Assembly (NCBI GenBank): GCA_031258505.1
Contig: JAIRMT010000027.1
Span: forward strand, 1-17,242
Direction of reading: 5' to 3'
Origin: Treponema sp.
GTDB taxonomy: Bacteria > Spirochaetota > Spirochaetia > Treponematales > Breznakiellaceae
Length of the DNA stretch: 17,242 nucleotides
A program made the translations under genes and the position numbers. Every line of letters begins with the position of its first letter. Position 1 is the first letter of the stretch. The notes beneath the pieces were generated by a model. That model saw nothing but the letters and a program-made list of their open reading frames with translations. It was not told where the DNA came from and searched no databases. Below, piece after piece: positions 15,489-17,242 of this stretch.

Positions 15489-15517
15489 TTGACAATACTC
15501 CATTTATGTTTTCTACT
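15489..15517 (+). promoter_or_regulatory. Predicted sigma-70 promoter of the PHP operon
   Basis: A perfect TTGACA (15489-15494) is followed after 17 nt by TCTACT (15512-15517, four of six matches). It begins 14 nt outside the right end of the insertion-sequence remnant and about 30 nt before the leader ORF's start codon, leaving a short 5' UTR with GGGAGG. Confidence 0.55.
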
Positions 15518-15549
15518 TGATACGTAGATAACAGGGAGGTTTACTGCAA

Positions 15550-15618
15550 ATGCGCAAGAAAGTTTTTGTTATGTGCAGGTTTTTGATTCGATTCCCAGTC
15601 TTGGCTTTTATAAAGTGA
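15550..15618 (+). CDS. 22-codon leader ORF overlapping the PHP gene
   Basis: An ATG at 15550 lies ten nt after GGGAGG, the only strong Shine-Dalgarno upstream of the PHP gene. The peptide begins MRKKVFVM and ends VLAFIK; it is basic and hydrophobic. Its TGA (15616-15618) overlaps a GTG (15615-15617) that is in frame with the PHP protein, giving a GTGA junction. This looks like a translationally coupled leader rather than a functional small protein. It is too short to identify by family, and chance is possible. Confidence 0.4.
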   Translation: MRKKVFVMCRFLIRFPVLAFIK

Positions 15619-16481
15619 TCGACTTACACACCCATTCAACAGCTTCAGATGGCAGTCTCAGGCCCGCGGCGCTTATTCACGCGGCGGCGCAACAGGGCAT
15701 TACGGCGCTTGCCCTCACTGATCATGACACTCTTGCCGGACTCAGTGAAGCGGAGCAGGCGGCAAAACAGGAAGGCATTCGGTTTATACCCGGGATTGAA
15801 ATTGAGCTTTCGTGGGAACCAGGCGAGTTTCATCTGCTAGGCTTGGGCGTATCAAAGCCGAGTCCTGCGTTCATGGAAACCGTTGCGGGTCTGGCTCAGA
15901 AGCGTGAGGCGCGTAACCACGCGATCATTGGACGGATGCGGGATGCTGGCATTGAGGTGCAGTACGAGGATATCCTTGCTCTCTCTGGCGGTCATTCAGT
16001 GGGACGCCCTCATTTCGCTTCGTTTCTGGTGAATCAGCATATTGTCAAAAACCATGAGCAGGCGTTTGAAAAGTACCTCGCCAAAGGAAAGCTGTTTTAC
16101 GTTCCTCGCGAATGTCTGGAATTCCAGCGGGCGCTGGCGCTTATCAAAGAATCAGGTGGAATCACGGTTCTCGCTCACCCCATGTCGCTCTATGTCTCTT
16201 GGGGCAGCCTGCCCGCGCTTATCAGGGACTTTCAAGAACAGGGCATGGACGGTATTGAGGCATGGCACCCTACCGCAACGCCAAAAACGTGTAAGCGACT
16301 TGAGGAACTGGGGCGCTCGCTGGATATGTACATTACAGCCGGAAGTGATTTTCACGGGGCAAACCGGCCTGACCGGAAGCTCGGTATCACCTCTGGCGAC
16401 TGCAAGATAAGCGAAACGATTCTGGAAGCCATACCGCCGCTGACTGAAGGTTCCAGGGCGCTTTCTTCGTCAAGTCTGTAA
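15615..16481 (+). CDS. PHP-domain phosphoesterase (RNase AM / YciV / TrpH type)
   Basis: This is a polymerase-and-histidinol-phosphatase domain hydrolase. Its nearest known relatives, RNase AM/YciV, trim 5' ends of RNA or hydrolyse 3',5'-nucleoside bisphosphates. The metal ligands sit in family motifs in order: DLHTHSTASDGSL, ALTDHDTLAG, FIPGIEIE, HLLGLG, then GRPHFASFLV, VLAHPMSL and GSDFHGANRPD. With the GTG at 15615 the protein is 288 aa and begins right at the first motif, like its relatives. A GTG at 15573 would add 14 residues but has no good ribosome-binding site. The chosen start overlaps the leader ORF's stop (GTGA), so it is probably coupled to it. The gene follows the insertion-sequence remnant and its own promoter. 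The exact substrate is not shown by the sequence. Confidence 0.9.
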   Translation: MIDLHTHSTASDGSLRPAALIHAAAQQGITALALTDHDTLAGLSEAEQAAKQEGIRFIPGIEIELSWEPGEFHLLGLGVSKPSPAFMETVAGLAQKREARNHAIIGRMRDAGIEVQYEDILALSGGHSVGRPHFASFLVNQHIVKNHEQAFEKYLAKGKLFYVPRECLEFQRALALIKESGGITVLAHPMSLYVSWGSLPALIRDFQEQGMDGIEAWHPTATPKTCKRLEELGRSLDMYITAGSDFHGANRPDRKLGITSGDCKISETILEAIPPLTEGSRALSSSSL

Positions 16482-16490
16482 AAGCGCATT

Positions 16491-16580
16491 GAGGGGGAAG
16501 TCGCGGCAACTTTGTTGCCGACCCCACGCATCAAAGCCTACGGCTTTTCCGCTTCCCCCTCTGCGGGGCTCTGCCCCGCA
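16491..16580 (+). other. Cluster of strong hairpins after the PHP gene
   Basis: An outer stem pairs 16491-16500 with 16552-16561 (ten bases, GAGGGGGAAG/CTTCCCCCTC). It encloses CGGCAAC-TTT-GTTGCCG (16504-16520) and AAAGCC-TAC-GGCTTT (16533-16547). Directly after comes TGCGGGGC-TCT-GCCCCGCA (16562-16580). It starts ten nt after the PHP stop and could serve as terminator or 3' end, or be a mobile palindromic element; the tandem array starts about 20 nt later. Confidence 0.8.
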
Positions 16581-16600
16581 ACGCCCTGCATATAAGGCTC

Positions 16601-17242
16601 TATGTCTATCCCCTAAGCCTGTGTCTGTACCCCAAGCGTCTGTCTCTATCCCTACAAAGCCTCTGTCTCTGTCCCTGCAAAGCCTTGTGTCTGTCCCCGT
16701 AAAGCGTCTGTATCTGTCCCTGCAAAGGCTTGTCTCTGTCCCCTGAAAGCGTCTGTGTCTGTCCCCGTAAGCCTTTGTGTCTGTCCCCCGTAAAGCGTCT
16801 GTCTGTCCCCTCACAAGGCTTGTATCTGTCCCTGCAAAGCGTCTGTCTCTGTCCCTCACAAGGCTTGTGTCTGTCCCTGCAAAGCGTCTGTCTCTGTCCC
16901 TCACAAGGCTTGTCTCTGTCCCTGCAAAGGCTTGTGTCTGTCCCCCGTAAGCCTTTGTGTCTGTCCCCTGAAAGCGTCTGTCTCTGTCCCTCACAAGGCT
17001 TGTCTCTGTCCCTGCAAAGGCTTGTGTCTGTCCCTGCAAAGCGTCTGTCTCTGTCCCTGCAAAGGCTTGTCTCTGTCCCCTGAAAGCGTCTGTCTCTGTC
17101 CCCGTAAGCCTTTGTGTCTGTCCCCGTAAAGCGTCTGTCTCTGTCTCTGCAAAGCCTTGTGTCTGTCCCCTGAAAGCGTCTGTCTCTGTCCCCGTAAGCC
17201 TTTGTGTCTGTCCCTTGTGTCTGTCCCCCGTAAAGCGTCTGT
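16601..17242. repeat. Third tandem array, about 28-29 units of 22-23 bp, continuing past the window
   Basis: Units begin CTGTCCC or CTGTCCCC (CTATCC in the first) and end TGTCT, TGTGT or TGTAT. Between them is a short core from a small set, including GCAAAGCGTC, TCACAAGGCT, GCAAAGGCT, CGTAAGCCTT, TGAAAGCGTC and CGTAAAGCGTC, used in changing order. Core length sets the period at 22 or 23. Some cores are palindromic (CACAAG-G-CTTGTG), others are not. At least two units are short (near 16805 and 17213). The array is open in several frames on both strands because the unit has no stop codons; I do not consider it coding. Confidence 0.93.

Noticed and set aside
16470..17129. Long open frames on both strands across the third array (GTDTSLVRDRDRRF-type repeats)
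   Set aside because: The unit has no stop codon in most frames and its length changes between 22 and 23, so open frames arise automatically and the encoded frame shifts at random. No start or ribosome-binding support.

Overview
The window looks like chromosomal DNA of a host-associated spirochaete, most likely a gut Treponema-type anaerobe. This is inferred from a fermentative AdhE, an HU-like/DUF4469 protein, a short BspA-type leucine-rich-repeat protein, a long homopolymeric G tract and a large metalloprotease/outer-membrane-type protein. No sequence here proves the taxonomy, and no database search was possible.

Layout. 1-4345, minus strand: a cut-off TIGR02172-type kinase-fold phosphotransferase sits downstream of adhE with a 4-nt ATGA overlap. 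An AT-rich intergenic stretch with the adhE promoter follows, then an HU-like/DUF4469 gene. 4346-4879 has no gene; it holds a 13-unit, 23-bp palindromic tandem array and a nested 16-bp-stem hairpin. 4880-8549, minus strand: a 966-aa secreted HELTH metalloprotease with a C-terminal barrel-like region, a two-repeat type I-C CRISPR-like element, and adk. 8559-9256 holds fragments that look like a broken gene, split by a second 23-bp array. 9257-13506, plus strand: corA and a Sua5-type tsaC spaced by 4 nt, then glgX. 13616-14476, minus strand: the LRR gene with a C17 tract in its first codons and a clear promoter. 14574-15475: an insertion-sequence remnant with terminal inverted repeats and a shattered transposase. 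15489-16481: promoter, a 22-codon leader ORF and a PHP phosphoesterase. 16491-17242: a hairpin cluster and a third ~22-23-bp array running off the window.

How it fits together. The genes are mostly unlinked housekeeping and central-carbon functions: ethanol fermentation, nucleotide homeostasis, Mg2+ uptake, tRNA t6A synthesis and glycogen breakdown. The surface-exposed component is the protease/barrel protein and the phase-variable LRR protein. The unusual content is in the spaces between genes. Three separate arrays share a period of about 23 bp, and two of them share an identical 6-6-6-5 palindromic architecture with unrelated sequence. The CRISPR-like element carries a spacer that matches the neighbouring gene, and the LRR gene has a likely contingency switch.
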